A DNA stretch of 64,000 nucleotides. Origin: Kwoniella bestiolae CBS 10118. Taxonomy: Eukaryota; Basidiomycota; Tremellomycetes; Tremellales; Cryptococcaceae. The stretch spans positions 3,100,001 through 3,164,000 of the forward strand of contig NC_089242.1 of assembly GCF_000512585.2 (NCBI RefSeq), written 5' to 3'. Each line of letters starts with the position of its first letter. Position 1 is the first letter of the stretch. The notes under the pieces were generated by a model, which made no database searches, was not told where the DNA came from, and was given only the letters and a program-made list of their open reading frames with translations. Positions 13,901 to 27,800 of the stretch are shown piece by piece. Both the position numbers and the translations under genes were made by a program.

Positions 13901-16900
13901 TTCGAAGCTTGTCATTTGCTGAGCACCTCTTCGGCGAGTGTCGAGCGATAAAGCGACATTGAGATCATCGAGGAACTTGACCCGATCATTGGGTCGATCC
14001 ATTCGACCAAACGACATTCCAATTCTATCTACCTTCAAAGCGAGAATGCTTTGTTGGGATAGCAAGACTTCCTTGATGTTCAGTTGGATAGCTTGGGTCT
14101 TCGGGTTGGTGTCGTCTGCAATGACGATGACAGTTGCATCAATCACCTCCACTCGGAACGAAAGGCCACCTCCTTGTTTGGGAGCCTCTTCAACCTCTTC
14201 CGGCTGCAGATCTTCAGGTTGTTGGGTTTCCGCATCGGCTGGCTTCTTGAATGGACTGACTGCGAATTCGAGCAGAGCGGCAAGTGGGTCAACAGCCAAG
14301 ATGAAACGAGGACTATCGATGGTGACAATTGCTAAGGCAGATTGGTCCGTGCCGCCAGCCATAGTATATTGGAACATTCTGCAACAAATCGGTCAGCAGA
14401 TGTTTTCTTGTATGACGAATGATCGACCTACATCTGGTTACCCTCATGCGTAGCAGGAGGAATGATATCTCTGAACATACTATTGCCCGATCTGGTACTA
14501 GAGAACGATAGCGTCTTCAACGAAAACTCAGCTTCCATAGCATTATCAGACAGCTTCTTGAATCCCAAATGAGTCTTGACCAACGCAAATCGAGCGATAC
14601 TGCAGTTCTTGAGATCTTCCGGAGCGATCGCTTCGTTTGTATAAACTTCAAAAGCGATCGATCCAACTGAGAAGACAAAGTCCAGAGCAGTCCAGAGTTG
14701 AGCAGATCCATCGCTATGCGATTTGATGACGGCAAGCTCTGGTTCCAAGTTGACATTGGGCTCTTCCTCGGACGGAGTCTCGGTTGTTGGCGTGTCAATG
14801 CGGGATGCGGTTGCCGGTGTCACTGGGAAAGATTCGGTATCGATGTCATCATCGCCGATATCGTTCAATGCCCGAGGCAGAGATTCTAGAACTCCCATTA
14901 GAAGGACATATTGTCGTTGCGTGAGTGACATCTTGACATCGGACATCTCGGTAGTTATCTATAGTCGAGGTCAGCGTGAGTACTAAAACAGAGTGAATGA
15001 TACAACATACCTCCATATCGGCATGATGGGGATCGGATCGATGACTAGATCCTCCCGCCTGTTTGATCGCCGCAGTGATCGCAACATCATCAACCATCTG
15101 CAAATGACCTTTCTTGTCGCCGACGGTGATTTCGGATGCAACGCTGATACCTCGTAGACTGGCATCGATGGTGCTGGTATCGTTAGGGTCATTGAGATAC
15201 TCGTTCTTGGCGACTACTTCACCAAGACGGAGAATCAGAACATCGGTAGAAGTGAGACCATCTCGAGGTAAGACGATAATAGGCGTTTTGATGACCACGT
15301 CGAAGTGCATCCGAGTGACTTCCGAGGCACGTTGCACAGCCGCTTGTTGAGCAGCATCGTAAACCGCTTTCATTTTAGCGAACTTCATAGCCCAAGTATA
15401 CAGATCTCGTACGGGGCCCTCCATGAAAGTGAATTTGAGTGATCCTGTCCGCAAGTGAACCGACGAGTTGTATCCTGGGAAGGTCTCTTTCTCGTTAGGG
15501 TCGAAAGTCTCGTAACTGAAATCGGCGAGCTCTTCCCCTTCGATCGAAAGGAGTTTCTTGAAGTCAGGGTTGGCCACCTCATTGTCCGATAGGTCTTCGA
15601 GAGTGATATTACCCAACTTGGCGCCTATTCGTAGTGTTCCTGCTCGAAGCAAGAGAGCGACATCTGCAGATGGTAGTCCGAGAAGAGCAAAACGGTTGCC
15701 ATTATTTTCAAGAGACACTGTACACACACGTGCATTAGTGAAGCTCAAACGCATAACTTTCCTGACTAACCTTGAGCACTGGTAAGCTTGACTCTGATAC
15801 GAAGCTTATCGGTAGACTGTGACTCTTGCGGAGTTACCACTCGATGGCCAGATTCAGGATCAATCTCTTGAATAGTTGCTTCCTCATCTTTCGGTACGAA
15901 GGTTGTCATGATGAAATCGTACAGGGAAAGAATCGGTTCTGGCGCCAGGGTGATCTTGAACGTTGAAAGCTCCGTGTCTATACTTGTATCCACACCTTCA
16001 TGTTTCGTCATGAATTCTGGTGATTCCTTTTGCACCTTGAGATACCTGACTTGCAGTAGCTTCAAATCCGAAGGGGAGTTATCTCCGTCATTGGCAGATG
16101 ATAGAATGGGTCGCTTGTTGCTTCCTTGCTCGATCATTGCTAGCGAAACGGATCGCAAGAACAAGTCAACCGACATGTCGTACTTTCTAAGCGCAAAAGT
16201 GAGACCAAAATCTTCGAGTGTAGCATCTGCAAATGCCTTTTCAGCAGTGGGCGAGGTCGATTTGAATAAAGATGCCTGCAGCCTCCCAACAGAGAAAGAG
16301 AACTCGAAGCTGATCTGACGCAAGGCGCTCTTCTGACTCTGCGAACCGTTTGTCAGCAAAGACTGCCTCGTGCAAGCCAGAATGACTTACTTCCGTCTGA
16401 TCGTCTCTTGCTTCATAGAAATGATCACCCTTCCCTCCGACAGAGCTACTATCGTCCTTGTCCGTCACGGTGTGCTGGGATATGATTGATCGGGTATCGT
16501 CGAAATTGTACTCTTCGATTGCGGCCGAGCGGAAGACCGTACGTGATTCGGTATGAGTCAATTGCGGCGCAGGTTCTTGAGGGGTATCATCGTCTCCGAA
16601 TTTCGGTATAGCTACATCGATAAACTTCATCAAGGTTTCTACGATTTCCAAATCAGCATCAACTCGATACTATCTAATAATTGATCGTCACTTACGGTAC
16701 TTTCGGTCTGAGAAGTTCACATGTAGTTCAGGCAAATGACCGGCAATCTTGAACCTCGTCAAGTTTGGTGCATTGACAATGGCGTTTTGCACCGAGAAAG
16801 ACATGTTGATCCTCTCCAGCACATGCAATTCGTCAGCACCTTCCGTGTGATTCTCAAGGGCGTTCATACAAGCATCGATATCGCCACCCATGAGTAGTTG

Positions 16901-19558
16901 AGCTGATTGGAGATGCAGATCGAATCGGTCATACATTAGATCTTCGAGTTGTTTATAGTCGTCATCAGAGTATTGTCGACCTCGCTTGCTTTGTACTTCC
17001 TTCAGCTTGTCTTTGTCGGCTAGTTTGCTTCCAACCGATATATGACCCGCATCCAAGACCAGAGTCTGACATTGCTTGACCTTGACACTACACGGAACGT
17101 CAGCAAGCTGTATGTGAAAAATGGGAACATGCGACTTACTCCATAGGAATGATTATGATAGGAGCATTCATGTCCAGCTGAATGTCAACGGTCTTATGCT
17201 GCTCAAGCGCGTACTCCAGTCCCGCTCTAGTCTCCTTTCTGATACCATCGAGAGTTTGCCCGGCGGCATCTAACAGTGCTCCAATCGATTCCAATTGACT
17301 TTCCGGAGGCTTAAAGAACTGCACGACCGCTTCCACGTATCCCTTATGGTAGATAATCTCCAAATGCCGCATTTTGATCGTCACAGCATTATCAGCTCTT
17401 CCATCTAATGGATTCTGTTCCACTTCCATGGTGAAGAAAGGATCCGCATCATCAGGTAGACCAGCATCGATATCTGCTACAGCACCTTCGATACCCCCTT
17501 CGACATCTAGACTTTGTTGACGGGACTTCCCCTTATCGTTTTCCTCAATATCCTTCACACGAACGATTTGAGGATAAAGTGAGTCGGGTGTGGTACCATC
17601 ATACACTCGGAAACCGCCAAGAGCGAGTTTACCTTTCATAGAATCTGTGAGTTGGACAGCGTCTGCAGAGAAGGAGTCAAAGACCAAAGCGATAATGTCG
17701 TTGTTCTTGCCGTGAGGTTCAGTGCGAAGTGAGAAAGACCCCTTGTTGAGTTTGGCGGAAAGTCGAGCTTTCATGAAGTCCCTAGGGGTCGTACCGACAC
17801 TCTCTGCAGCAGCAGTCGCGTCGTAATCGATGATATCGTCGATCTCTTTCTTCTCTTCCTCCGACATCCCTCCATCAGCTTCCGTTGTTTTGGCTGATGA
17901 TCCCCACACCCATTCTGACCAGGTTTGCTTGTGAGGCTGACTCTTTGCTCTCTCGGCTTCTAATTTTCGTCTTGTGGCAGCATCCTTCTTCGCTTTCGCT
18001 CTAGCGACTGATCTGAAAAACCGTATATCCTCATAGGACGACTTCGTTTCGATCTCAGCTAGAGCAGTGCTCTCCTACACTACGTCAGCCGATTATTTCA
18101 CAGAGAGACACAGAAGGGGTTCGCACTTACTTCCGCAGGCAGCTGCTTGCCTTCCGTCAAAGCCAGCTTGTCCACATATAGATCAACATACTTCTTCCTA
18201 ATATCCCTTCTCTCGCTTAGATACTCCCAGGACCATCTCCTGTTCTTCTCGTGCACTTCCGTCCGTATAGCATTGAGAGCAAATTTGAGTCTCGCTTTCG
18301 CAGGATTTTCGTTAAACTCTTCTTCTGGTGGACGGAACTTGTGATATTGGTGGGTCCGACGGTAGAAGTGGAACACATCAACTACCGATAGAGCATCCCT
18401 ATACTGGTCTCTGTCGATGACTACTCCGATTTCATCGAATATGACTTGAGCGTCCACTTTAGGCATCTCGTTCGACATTGTCTTGTTGATTATTGCTCGA
18501 GCTTCTCCAGTGACGGGTTTAAGGATGTATTGATGGTTGGGCGATCCGTCAAGCTGTGTAGGGATCAGCAACTGCAGGACGTTCAAATACGTGAAGGTAC
18601 GTACCATAGCTTTCAACGCATCGATCGTTCCCTGTCTATCGTCTGGTCCTTTATCTAGACTTCCTGTATCCGTATCGAAATAAACAGCTAAAGCACCCAA
18701 TTTGACGAGCTGCGAACGAGGTTTTAGTAATTACACCAAAATCGCCAGCCAAGACGACTCACCTTGTGCACGCCGTTCAGGCTATTCTGAATGAACGCTT
18801 CTACCCAATTCTCATCCGTTGACACAGCTTTGAATTCGTTGAGCGTAACACCGGCGGCAAAAGGGTGCTGTGAATGTGTCAGATGCTATCTATGAAGGGC
18901 TTTTGAGAGCTGGGGCCTACCTCAGGAGTACTGCTTCCATCCTCATATCTAATGTGAATCCCTTTTATCTGGATCTGCACATTGTCCACGATTTTGGAAA
19001 CGATAGCACCAATGTATGTTTGTTTTGCTTGTAACCCCGAATTAGCTTACAAGTCCGCAGCGAAAATAGATGAAAGACTCACTCTCGTCATTCCCTTCTT
19101 GATGTGCTACCTGACTAGCAGCATTATCAACCGCTTCGGCCGATTTCAACTTATCCTGTTTGGTAGCTTGTTCTACCCTCTCGTCCTCCTCTGGATCTAC
19201 CTTGCCTTGAGGTCTCGCTCTAGCCAATATGTATACATCATCAATCACCACCTTGACCGGCTGACTCTTCAGTGCGTTCCATGGTATCGATAGTGACAAT
19301 GATCCGATATCACCAGCAACGATCTCCACGGGTACACCGAATCGTTCCAATAGCGATTTCTTGAGATGCAGGTTCTTCAGGTTTACTTGGCCTATATCGA
19401 AACGGGGCACTCAGCAGCCAATCTTGGTCATAGAAGATGGAAAGTCATGACCTACCTGACCATAGAGATCCGTTCAAAGCATTGGTATCTAAATTCTCCA
19501 CGTACGGTCCCACATAGATGTTCAATAGCCTGATGGCAACATTCTTGAGCGCCTGCAT
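7980..19558 (-). CDS. VPS13: VPS13 bridge-like lipid transfer protein
   Basis: Giant protein (roughly 3,200 residues in some 30 exons) that moves phospholipids at membrane contact sites. The start at 19558 gives the family N-terminus MQALKNVAIRLLNIYVGPYV, followed by QVNLKNLHLKKSLLERFGVP and VQIQIKGIHIRYED, the chorein-motif region. The middle holds the long repeating beta-strand groove, with acidic inserts near 17.4-17.9 kb. The VAB (SHR-BD) region lies around 10.8-13.4 kb, with repeated segments such as APVELENLLPYDLKFRIHD and IRNRTGLTILLWPEQ. The C-terminal part has the VPS13_C/ATG2_C-type helical segments (GKGFVGLFTKPVVGVMDFVS, ALYGVAAGASAFADSVTSAF) and a PH-like end; the last exon ends QIGRVVVAYNKAHSQRDD at 7980. 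All exons are open and no frameshift was noticed. One full-length VPS13 is normal in fungi. Confidence 0.95.
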
Positions 19559-20066
19559 GGCTGCTGAGCAGCGAATGGGATAGGTGGAGCGATTCCTTCG
19601 ATAAGTCGGATTCCAATGATGAATCAACTAATGTGGTTGTGGGGGTGCTTGATTGTCTGATGTCTCCCGATTCTAGATATCTATGACTGACAAGATGATG
19701 GTATTTGGGATGGACGATGATGAGAAGAGTAGAGAAGAGAAGGAGGGCAACTGATCATTCATGTGTCCTTGAAAGGTTCAACTGCCGTCATCGTCATGAT
19801 CTCACTAGTGACAGGGACCATTCACGCGACTAACACGTGGCGAATCACTCCTCACATTAGCTAGTTCGTAGAGTCAAGCTTCCTGAGTCTAAGCAAACAG
19901 AACATATCAGACCAAACCAGTAATTTCAGAACAATAACCCAATACATGAGGAAAGAGTCAAACAACGTCCCGAAATATCTATAAACCTCTATAAAAGGAG
20001 CAAAACAAAGTCCATTCAGTCATTCAAGACCGGAAAAGGGTACTATAACGGTACAAGAGCACTCAT
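19559..20066. other. intergenic region with the VPS13 promoter
   Basis: Upstream region of VPS13 (minus strand) and 3' flank of the next gene. A CACGTG E-box lies at 19834-19839, within TAACACGTGGC, about 280 bp upstream of the VPS13 ATG. Nothing else stands out. Confidence 0.55.
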
Positions 20067-23038
20067 CTATCCGTCGACGGCAGTTGACCCGCTAGAAGAG
20101 ATTGTCTTACTCATAGCGAAAGACTTATCAACCATTAATTTACCATCGTACCCCAACGTAGGTACCTCGACAGGAGTAACAGTACCGCTGCTTTGTTCGG
20201 AACCTTCATCCTGTCCTTTCTCGAGATCGATGTTTGATGAGTCGTTGGATTCCAACCTGATTGGAGGACCGGGTCTCTTCTTGAGGATGTTAACGCCGAT
20301 GATGTATGTCACGTAGGATCCCCAGCTGCTCACCAGAATTAACATCAGCTTTTCGTTCTGAAATAGCAGTCGAAGGGTGCGAAGCATAACTTACATTTGG
20401 GTGATGAATAAGCCAATAGCGATAATCCACACGAAAACTGACCAGACTAAATCGATGGAGTTGTAGTTGAAGTTTTGGTGTAATCCCCAATATACCAATA
20501 ATGCTAATGCACTTGCAGCCTAGACATAATACTTTATCAGCCAAGTTGTTGGGCTGTGGACGACGGTAAAAGGCCGAACTCACCTTGAAGACGAAAGTCT
20601 GGATAGAGGAGATTTTGAGTATCAGAGCAACAGTTTCTTTTTTCCATTTCAATCTGTATCCCATCAATCCGATGAATGTTGGCTGTTCAGTGGTAGCTTG
20701 GAACAACCTGAGATTCCAATCCGTGTTAGCCAATGGGACAATGCCTAAGGCTTGGACGTAACTTACCATATGATACCGCTCAACATGAAAGTAGGGTTTT
20801 GCGTGTACTCGTTGGTAGTCACTCCCAGCGAGATAGCGAAGATAGTGAGGATGTGATGGGCAACACTGATGTCCACATGTAAGCTGAAAGTTACCGGTGG
20901 CAATCAGATCGAGCAAAAGCTTACAGAGGCAATCGCATGTTGAACCTGAAAATCAATTCGAAGAGGTACAACGCGACTGTGAGAACACCTGCGAGTCTGA
21001 CACATCGGAACTCCCAGTAATACCATTCACCCTTGAACCCTGGTGAGCCCACAAGTTGGAGCGCCAGGGCAATAGCAGTGAAGACGATGGTCATAAAATC
21101 TATCCACGACTCCGAGTAAGCTCGCGAACTCGGACTTGGCTTAGAGTGAAAGCTCAACTAACACATGGTCACGTTCTTTTGGAGCTCTCGAGGCAATTCT
21201 TGGTATGCGTTGTTGAATCGGCCGAACATGCTACAAAGGGCGTCGAGTGGTTGTCAGCAGATGTAGTGAATGAGAGCCTTGTGCGGAATGGGACACGGAC
21301 TCACAAGTCGGTGGCTTTGGCAAAAAAGTAGTAAAAGACAAAGTAGACTGAATCGACCACATCAGCATACGGTTCTCCTGTGACAACCCAGCTGGATCCA
21401 TACGTACCGAAAGTCATCGTAGCATAGAAGGTAGGATCCCAAGAATGTACATCCTGACCACTCATCGAAACGTCTACATCACCCAAGAACAGCTATCAGC
21501 CCTACTCAGACCAGAAAACAGTAGCAGACATACCGAGAAGAGCACTAAGCTGCTTGACATCGCTTGAAGCCCAAATATCCTGTACCAGCTTCTTATTCTC
21601 CGGCGTCACGTATTTAGGAGCCAGGAACCCTTGTGTGAAATGATCTTCTCTGATCGTCGTTGTGTAATCTCTCTCAACGCAGAAAGAGCCGCCAGAAGCG
21701 CTCATCGCTGGACAATATGTCGCAGGGTTGAGTTGGAGCATAGATGCATGGACGGCTCGACAGGCTAGATTGTTTTCCCCGACCCTATTGACGTCGCAAC
21801 ATCAGCGTCTGACAAGCTTCGAAGAGGTCAAAGTGGTCGACGACTTACCTGTAGAACTCGCCAGTGGGAAGTGCTGAAGCGCTAGCCAAACACTCGGCGA
21901 TGGTGCTATATTGCGCACTGCCATCTTTACAGTATGTCATAGTTTGGGTACAAGATGCGAAAGCCATGAATTGATGTAATGTAAGTGTAGAGTTGTCATT
22001 TGACATGCCGAGCATTTTGGCCATGTAGGGTGTAAGTTGAGGGATGATTGTATCGGTTGCCTGTTTGTACTCAATCGGTCAGGCAGATTCCCCAGACGGT
22101 TAGTATAAGTAAAAAAAGCGTACCCAAGCCCATCGTCGGAAGATGAGATCATATTGGGTGATCTCCTTCTGATCGTTGATTGTGAGGAAAACTTCGAGCT
22201 ATGTTGGAAAGGTCATGTTATACGCCGAGCCATGAGAGATGTTGTAAGTTTGTGATGAAACTTACCTCGATAGGGTAGGTGGTATTTAAGATTGGGTATT
22301 CCACTATCACCGTACTGTCAACTCCATCCTTTTCTAATCAACATCAAATAAATCACCAACTCACACTCAAACTTGATACCCGCCGACACGGTATTATGCT
22401 CAACAGCAGCAGCGGTAACATTGTATGAAATGGGAATTCCGACAGGCGAAGGAACAGAAGGATTTTGAGCGGCACCGAGGAATAGACCGAAGAGCTATCA
22501 GGTAATGTATCAGATGATTGTACCACCAGTCGAGAGTGATGAACGCAGACGTACGAAATCGCTAGACATGCAGGCAAGTCAGCTCACATCCGGAGTCGGA
22601 ACAAGTGAGGCAGAAAGAAGCTTACGTAGAGTATTGTCGACCATCAATGCTGATCAACAAAGAGGAAGATCAACAAGGGATTTCCAACACAATTCACTCT
22701 CGTCCGGTACTCACTTTCCCACAACTACGAGTCACAAAGTCAGCTACATTCATACATGGCAGGTATCATCTACCTCACTATCGACAGACCCTCTCACATC
22801 CTCAGCAAACAGTGCGCTACAGCCACACAAACCGTCAGCATTACCTTCTTTCCTGGGGCAGACACCTGACGTAGACTCACCTCTTAGCGTTCAAATCAGC
22901 TACCAGATCACTGGAGTTTGAGGGCATAAACGCATCTGCGAAGTTTTTGGTGATCTGGAGATACTCAAAGCTTGTCAAAGCGTTGACAGACGATAGGAAC
23001 GCAGGAGCGATCAGGCACGTTATAGTGGACAAACGCAT
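20067..23038 (-). CDS. membrane protein with Cys-rich luminal domain and TLC-like transmembrane region
   Basis: The start at 23038 gives a signal peptide (MRLSTITCLIAPAFLSSVNA). The N-terminal ~330 residues are luminal or extracellular, with several NxT/NxS sites and a Cys-rich stretch: FASCTQTMTYCKDG, ECLASASALP, NNLACRAVHASML, ATYCPAM and GGSFCVERDY. After SWDPTFYATMTFGTYGSSW come about seven hydrophobic segments, including MTIVFTAIALALQLVG, VLTVALYLFELIFRFNMRLP, VAHHILTIFAISLGV, FVWIIAIGLFITQ and SYVTYIIGVNIL. The FELIFRFNMRLP...AHH arrangement resembles TLC-domain proteins (lipid sensing or ceramide-related), but I cannot assign an activity. The cytosolic tail is acidic, then Ser/Thr-rich. 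About 14 small exons. The Cys pattern recalls other fungal proteins of unknown role; that is from memory. Confidence 0.75.
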
Positions 23039-24870
23039 TTTGAATGTTTGTGTTCTTGTCAAGTTAGCTCTGCGATTCACGTCGTCTTCAAAAGCAGAAG
23101 CAGGAGAGCCAGTTCATCTTTGTTTATATATGCTCGTGGTCCTTATCATACATAAGAGTTCTGATAAGTGGTCATTTCTATTTTCGTATGAAGAAACAGT
23201 CACATCAAGGGTTTGTCTCTCAGAATGAGCCATGGCTGCGGTAAGGCTTCGAAACGTGCATCGATATGTGAACCTTTTACACAACTTTATGTTACAAGCG
23301 GTACGGTTCCCTTTCCCTGATGATGCGATGGGCTGTTTCTTCGGTTCCCACTTACTGTATCCTTCCCGTAAATAGTTTGGACCGTACCATCAAAGATAAG
23401 GCTGCCTTTCCGCCGGATGGACGATCATGCAGGGCTCACGAAACGCAACGCCCAGATATTCGGAAAAGGTTCAAATCCGACCTGCACTCAGGGTTTACAG
23501 TTGAGCTGATCGACGCGGATAACGTTGTTTTTGGAGAATGTCACGCCCAGCCGTAAATTTGAGACAGCCGCTCTTGAAAAGAAAACGAAAAAAAAGGAAA
23601 AAAGAAACTTTATGTCTCTTTGTCTTCGTTTCCTGGATTTCTGGTATCCTCATTACCCAGCACTGTATTGTGATCCGCTCTGTAACTCAAAGTCGGGTTT
23701 GTTCACTGATCGACAGGGACCAAGCCAGAATCGAATGGTCTGTGCTGTTCACCAAAAACAATCAGAAATAAAACATACGGAACCGAACATGTCTGTATCC
23801 TCCCCCTTGACTCGTGTTTAACCGTACCCTATCATGCCCGAAAGACACTCAACGGGCATGTAAACACAGGACCATGGCGGGGCGGGCACAACCCAGCTTC
23901 TCAGCTGTACATCAGATTCCAGCACGGTTTACTGTTGTATCTTAACATATGCTCTTTATTGCTGGTGGTGACCGATGTAAGTTTGCTAATACGAATGGCG
24001 TGCCGCTCAAAATCCACAAACCGAAGAGGCGTTTTGGGCTTTTCAAGCTAAGATAACATTTAAGTTTTCGTACCGATGAGACATCGTACAACCTCCTTGT
24101 ATGTTTTCGGACAATTCGGAGAGAGTCATAACGTAAGGATGGATGTCACCTTCTTTCTGCGAACCGAGTTGGGCTGGCAAATGTTCCTGAGCGGATTACT
24201 GTCATAACCACATCGATAAGTATTGTCATGTCAAATATGTTCACGAAAGGCCAAAGGTCGCTGTTGTAAATCCGGAAGGTTTGATATCTCCTATCAGCTT
24301 GACTATGAATACTGTGTTACACCTTCCTTGCTGTCATCGGTTTCCACTCCTTATGATGCGGATTCTTCCGGACGAAGTCATCATGACAACAGTCACATAT
24401 CGTAGTCGCGACAATCGTCACTTGATGATCCAAGTGCTTCCATGTCAAGATCATGCTGCGTATTCATGAACTACTGCTTTAATTAAACCCAGTGAGCAGG
24501 TATTGATACACTCAAAGGGAGTGGGTCATATTTGTCGGCTGGATGATACCTCACAAGGCTCGTGTAGATGTGCCACATACGTGTAACTCCGCAGTATGCA
24601 GTCGGGGATATGATATACTTGATTATATGGGAGGCGCGTCTTGAGTTGCAGGTTACGCGTACTGTGTGGTTGTATTTTGTCATGTTCACTCAAGTTGAAT
24701 CAATTGAAGTTTCAACATCCATCCTCCTCCTTTTCTACTCATCGCTCGCTCTTCCTTCGCAGCTTCTCATACTCTATCGTCCATACACAACAAAAGAAGC
24801 TGGAGATCGAACAAGAAATCCGATACGGAAGCTACATCTCGAGATACCTCTTCCGGAACCCTCCTTCAAG
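23039..24870. other. long divergent intergenic region between the TLC-like gene and SPT16
   Basis: About 1.8 kb without a convincing gene; the scattered short frames lack splice continuity. It must hold both promoters. Features seen: a TATA-like tttatatatgct near 23120, an A-rich run at about 23576-23608, and a perfect 8-bp inverted repeat at 23833-23860. The GGTTCAAATCC at about 23468 resembles a tRNA T-arm but has no matching stems. Confidence 0.55.
23833..23860. repeat. 8-bp perfect inverted repeat (CATGCCCG / CGGGCATG)
   Basis: CATGCCCG at 23833-23840 and CGGGCATG at 23853-23860 are exact reverse complements with a 12-base spacer. This could be a hairpin or a dimeric factor site; it lies in a divergent promoter region. 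Confidence 0.6.
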
Positions 24871-27800
24871 ATGTCGGATGTCCAACTTGATTCAGCTCTC
24901 TTCTTCAAGAGGGCAGAGAGGATCTTCCAAGCATGGGAGGTGAGTTTCGGTCAACCCAATCCTGATGGAGCTACCAGTATCTGATCTGCTCTATAATTCG
25001 ATAGAAACCCACTGGTGATACAGCTGAATTGGAAGGGTTGACCGCATTGCAAGTGGTACTGGGGGAACCCAATGATGATACCCCAGCGTATAACAAAACC
25101 ATGTCTTTGCAAGTAAGTTATAGTCTTTGCCAAATCGACCGGGGTAAGTATCCCAGCTGAAAGCTTCTTTCGTAATAGCTATATCTCCTCGGATTCGAGT
25201 TCCCTTCCACTCTCATGCTCTTCACCAAGTCACCTCGCAAAGTTACATTTGTCTGTAGTTCATCGAAAGGTGCGTTTGTATATATGGTGGAATCAACGGG
25301 AAGCAATAGGACACAGCTGATCATCATTCGCCACTCCAGCTAAACTTCTCAAGCAGTTGCAGTCGTCAAATGGCATTGAAGTCGATATACAGGTCAGGTC
25401 GAAAGATGAAGGAGCAGCCAAGCGTAAGAGCTACTTATGCTCTGTTGACGTGCAATGTGCTTATCCTTTGATGTAGAGGTGGTGAAAGACCTGGTACTCT
25501 CGTTGGGCGATGGAAAGATTGGAAGTCTTCCTAAGGATAAGCCTGCAGGAAAACTGGTGGATGATTGGAATTCTGCGTAAGTTGACAGTCTGATTCCGAA
25601 AAAAGAATATGACCGACGGCGTTCACTATAGGGTTGCTGGCTCGAAAGGTGGATTGGAAGTCGTGGACATATCGACGACCATCTCAGCAATTCTAAATGA
25701 GAAGGATGGCGAAGAATTGGTATGTCCAATCCGCTTAGCTATACCAAACATGAAACTCACGCAGATGAATAGAAAAACCTCATTACCGGATCTAAGATGA
25801 CAGCAACTACGATGCAGCATTACTTCAAGTCAAAGATGGAGTCTATAATTGATAGAGGTACAACAGTCCCTCATGAAGTCTTCGCAGGGTAAGTCAGGTT
25901 ATGTCACAAACAGCAGGCAGCTGACGATCTTGTTAGTCTGGTGGAAGAGAAGATAGGGAATGATGAAAAGGGTCCCGATATGAAGTTATGGAATAAGAAT
26001 CCTTCTTTAGGCGATGTAAGTGGTGTACTTGTATTTCTCACAAGCAGAATACTAAAGAGTGAGGTTTAGGTCGACTTTTCATCCACCGAATGGGTCTACA
26101 CACCTATCATCCAATCGGGCGGCAAATACGATCTCAAAGTGACAGCCATGTCAGATAACAGTCCATTAAAACCCGGCGTCATCTTAGCAAGTCTCGGTAT
26201 CAGGTATAAGAGTTACTGCACTAGCATGAGCAGAACATTCTTCATCAGTCCTAACAAAGTGAGTGTATTTGACAGATGAAGAGTTGGAAAGAGATATATT
26301 AACGCTTAACCCGTCATTAGAAACAAGAATCGTACTATTCCGCACTTTTAGAAGCTAGATCAGAGGCGTTGAAGAAGTTGAAAGCTGGAGCTGTAGTACA
26401 GGATGTGTACAACGAGATTCAACAGTTCGTGGAATCTAAAAGCCCGACTATGGGTCAGAATTTATCCAAGAGTATCGGTTTTGCTGTGAGTCACTATAAA
26501 TCTCGGGGCTGGATTGAGTATCTGCTGATATGGAGTGTAGACTGGTATCGAATATCGCGATAGCTCGTTCGTCCTCAACGCCAAAAACAGTAGAACTTTG
26601 AAGGAAAACATGGTTCTGATTCTTTCCCTTGGCGTGCAAGAATTGCCGGACCCCAAAAAGGCTGGAAAGACGTGAGTTTCACCACTTCTTTCGATATCCT
26701 TCTTTCGATATGTTAACCGAATTTCCCTCAGCTATTCGCTTCTCCTCGCCGATACTGTCAAGGTCGGACAGAGTGGTGCAGTTGTATTGACAGAAGGTGT
26801 CACCAAGCTCAATGACGTGGTGATGGATCTTGAGGTAAGTTCATGTTTTCCATGCCTCCCATCGCGAATTTTGCTAATGATATCGCAGGATGAGGAGGAG
26901 CTCGAGTCAGAACCTGAAGTCAAAGCCAAACCCAGAAAGTCCAATGGTGATGCCAAGGCCAAGTCTCCCGTCAAGACCAGAACCGGTGCAGGTGGTGCTC
27001 GTGTAATGACAACGAAAACCCGAGGCGCGAACAGAGATAATGTTGAGCAGACCACTTCTGAGAAGATCAAGGCGAACCAAGCTCGATTACATGCTCAGCG
27101 AAACGCCGATGGTGTGAAGAAGTGGGAGAAAGGTGGTAAAGGCAAGGATGGAGCTCAGGATAAGGTCGTTAAGAGATATGAGAGTTATAGAAGAGAGGAA
27201 CAATTGCCACGGGCTGTGGAGGATCGTCGAGTGAGTGTTGTTTGTGTTTGTTCCGTGCTGTGGAAGCTGAATATTATCGTAGGTATATGTGGATGAGCAG
27301 AGGCAATCAGTCGTGCTTCCCATCAACGGTTTTGCCGTTCCTTTCCACATCTCAACCATCAAGAATGTCACAAAGACCGAAGAGTCGGATCACATCGTCT
27401 TGAGAATCAATTTCCAATCTCCAGGTCAAATAGCAGGAAAGAAGGAGGACATGGTGAGTCCGCTTGTTTTAATGGAAAAGACTTGTACTGAGAAGAGATA
27501 CAGCCCTTTGAAGATCCCGATGCCAACTTTATACGATCGGTATCCTTCCGATCACAAGATCAAAGACATATGCTCAAAGTGTTCGACTCCATCACTGGAT
27601 TGAAGAAGACGGCCACCAAGAGAGAAGCCGAAAGAAAGGAGCTTGCAGATGTTATTGAACAGGAGAAATTGGTGGAGGTCAAAGGTCGACATCCCTATGT
27701 TCTCAAGAATGTTTTCCCTCGTCCTGCACCGGAGGGAAAGAAAACAGATGGGAATGTCGAGATTCATCAGAATGGTATTAGATTCAGACCTGACGGTCCT

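Noticed and set aside
23468..23482. GGTTCAAATCCGACC, tRNA T-arm-like
   Set aside because: The T-stem does not pair, and no D-arm, anticodon arm or acceptor stem can be built around it.
23039..24870. Possible mobile element remnant in the long intergenic region
   Set aside because: No terminal repeats, target duplications, or transposase or reverse-transcriptase-like frames were seen.
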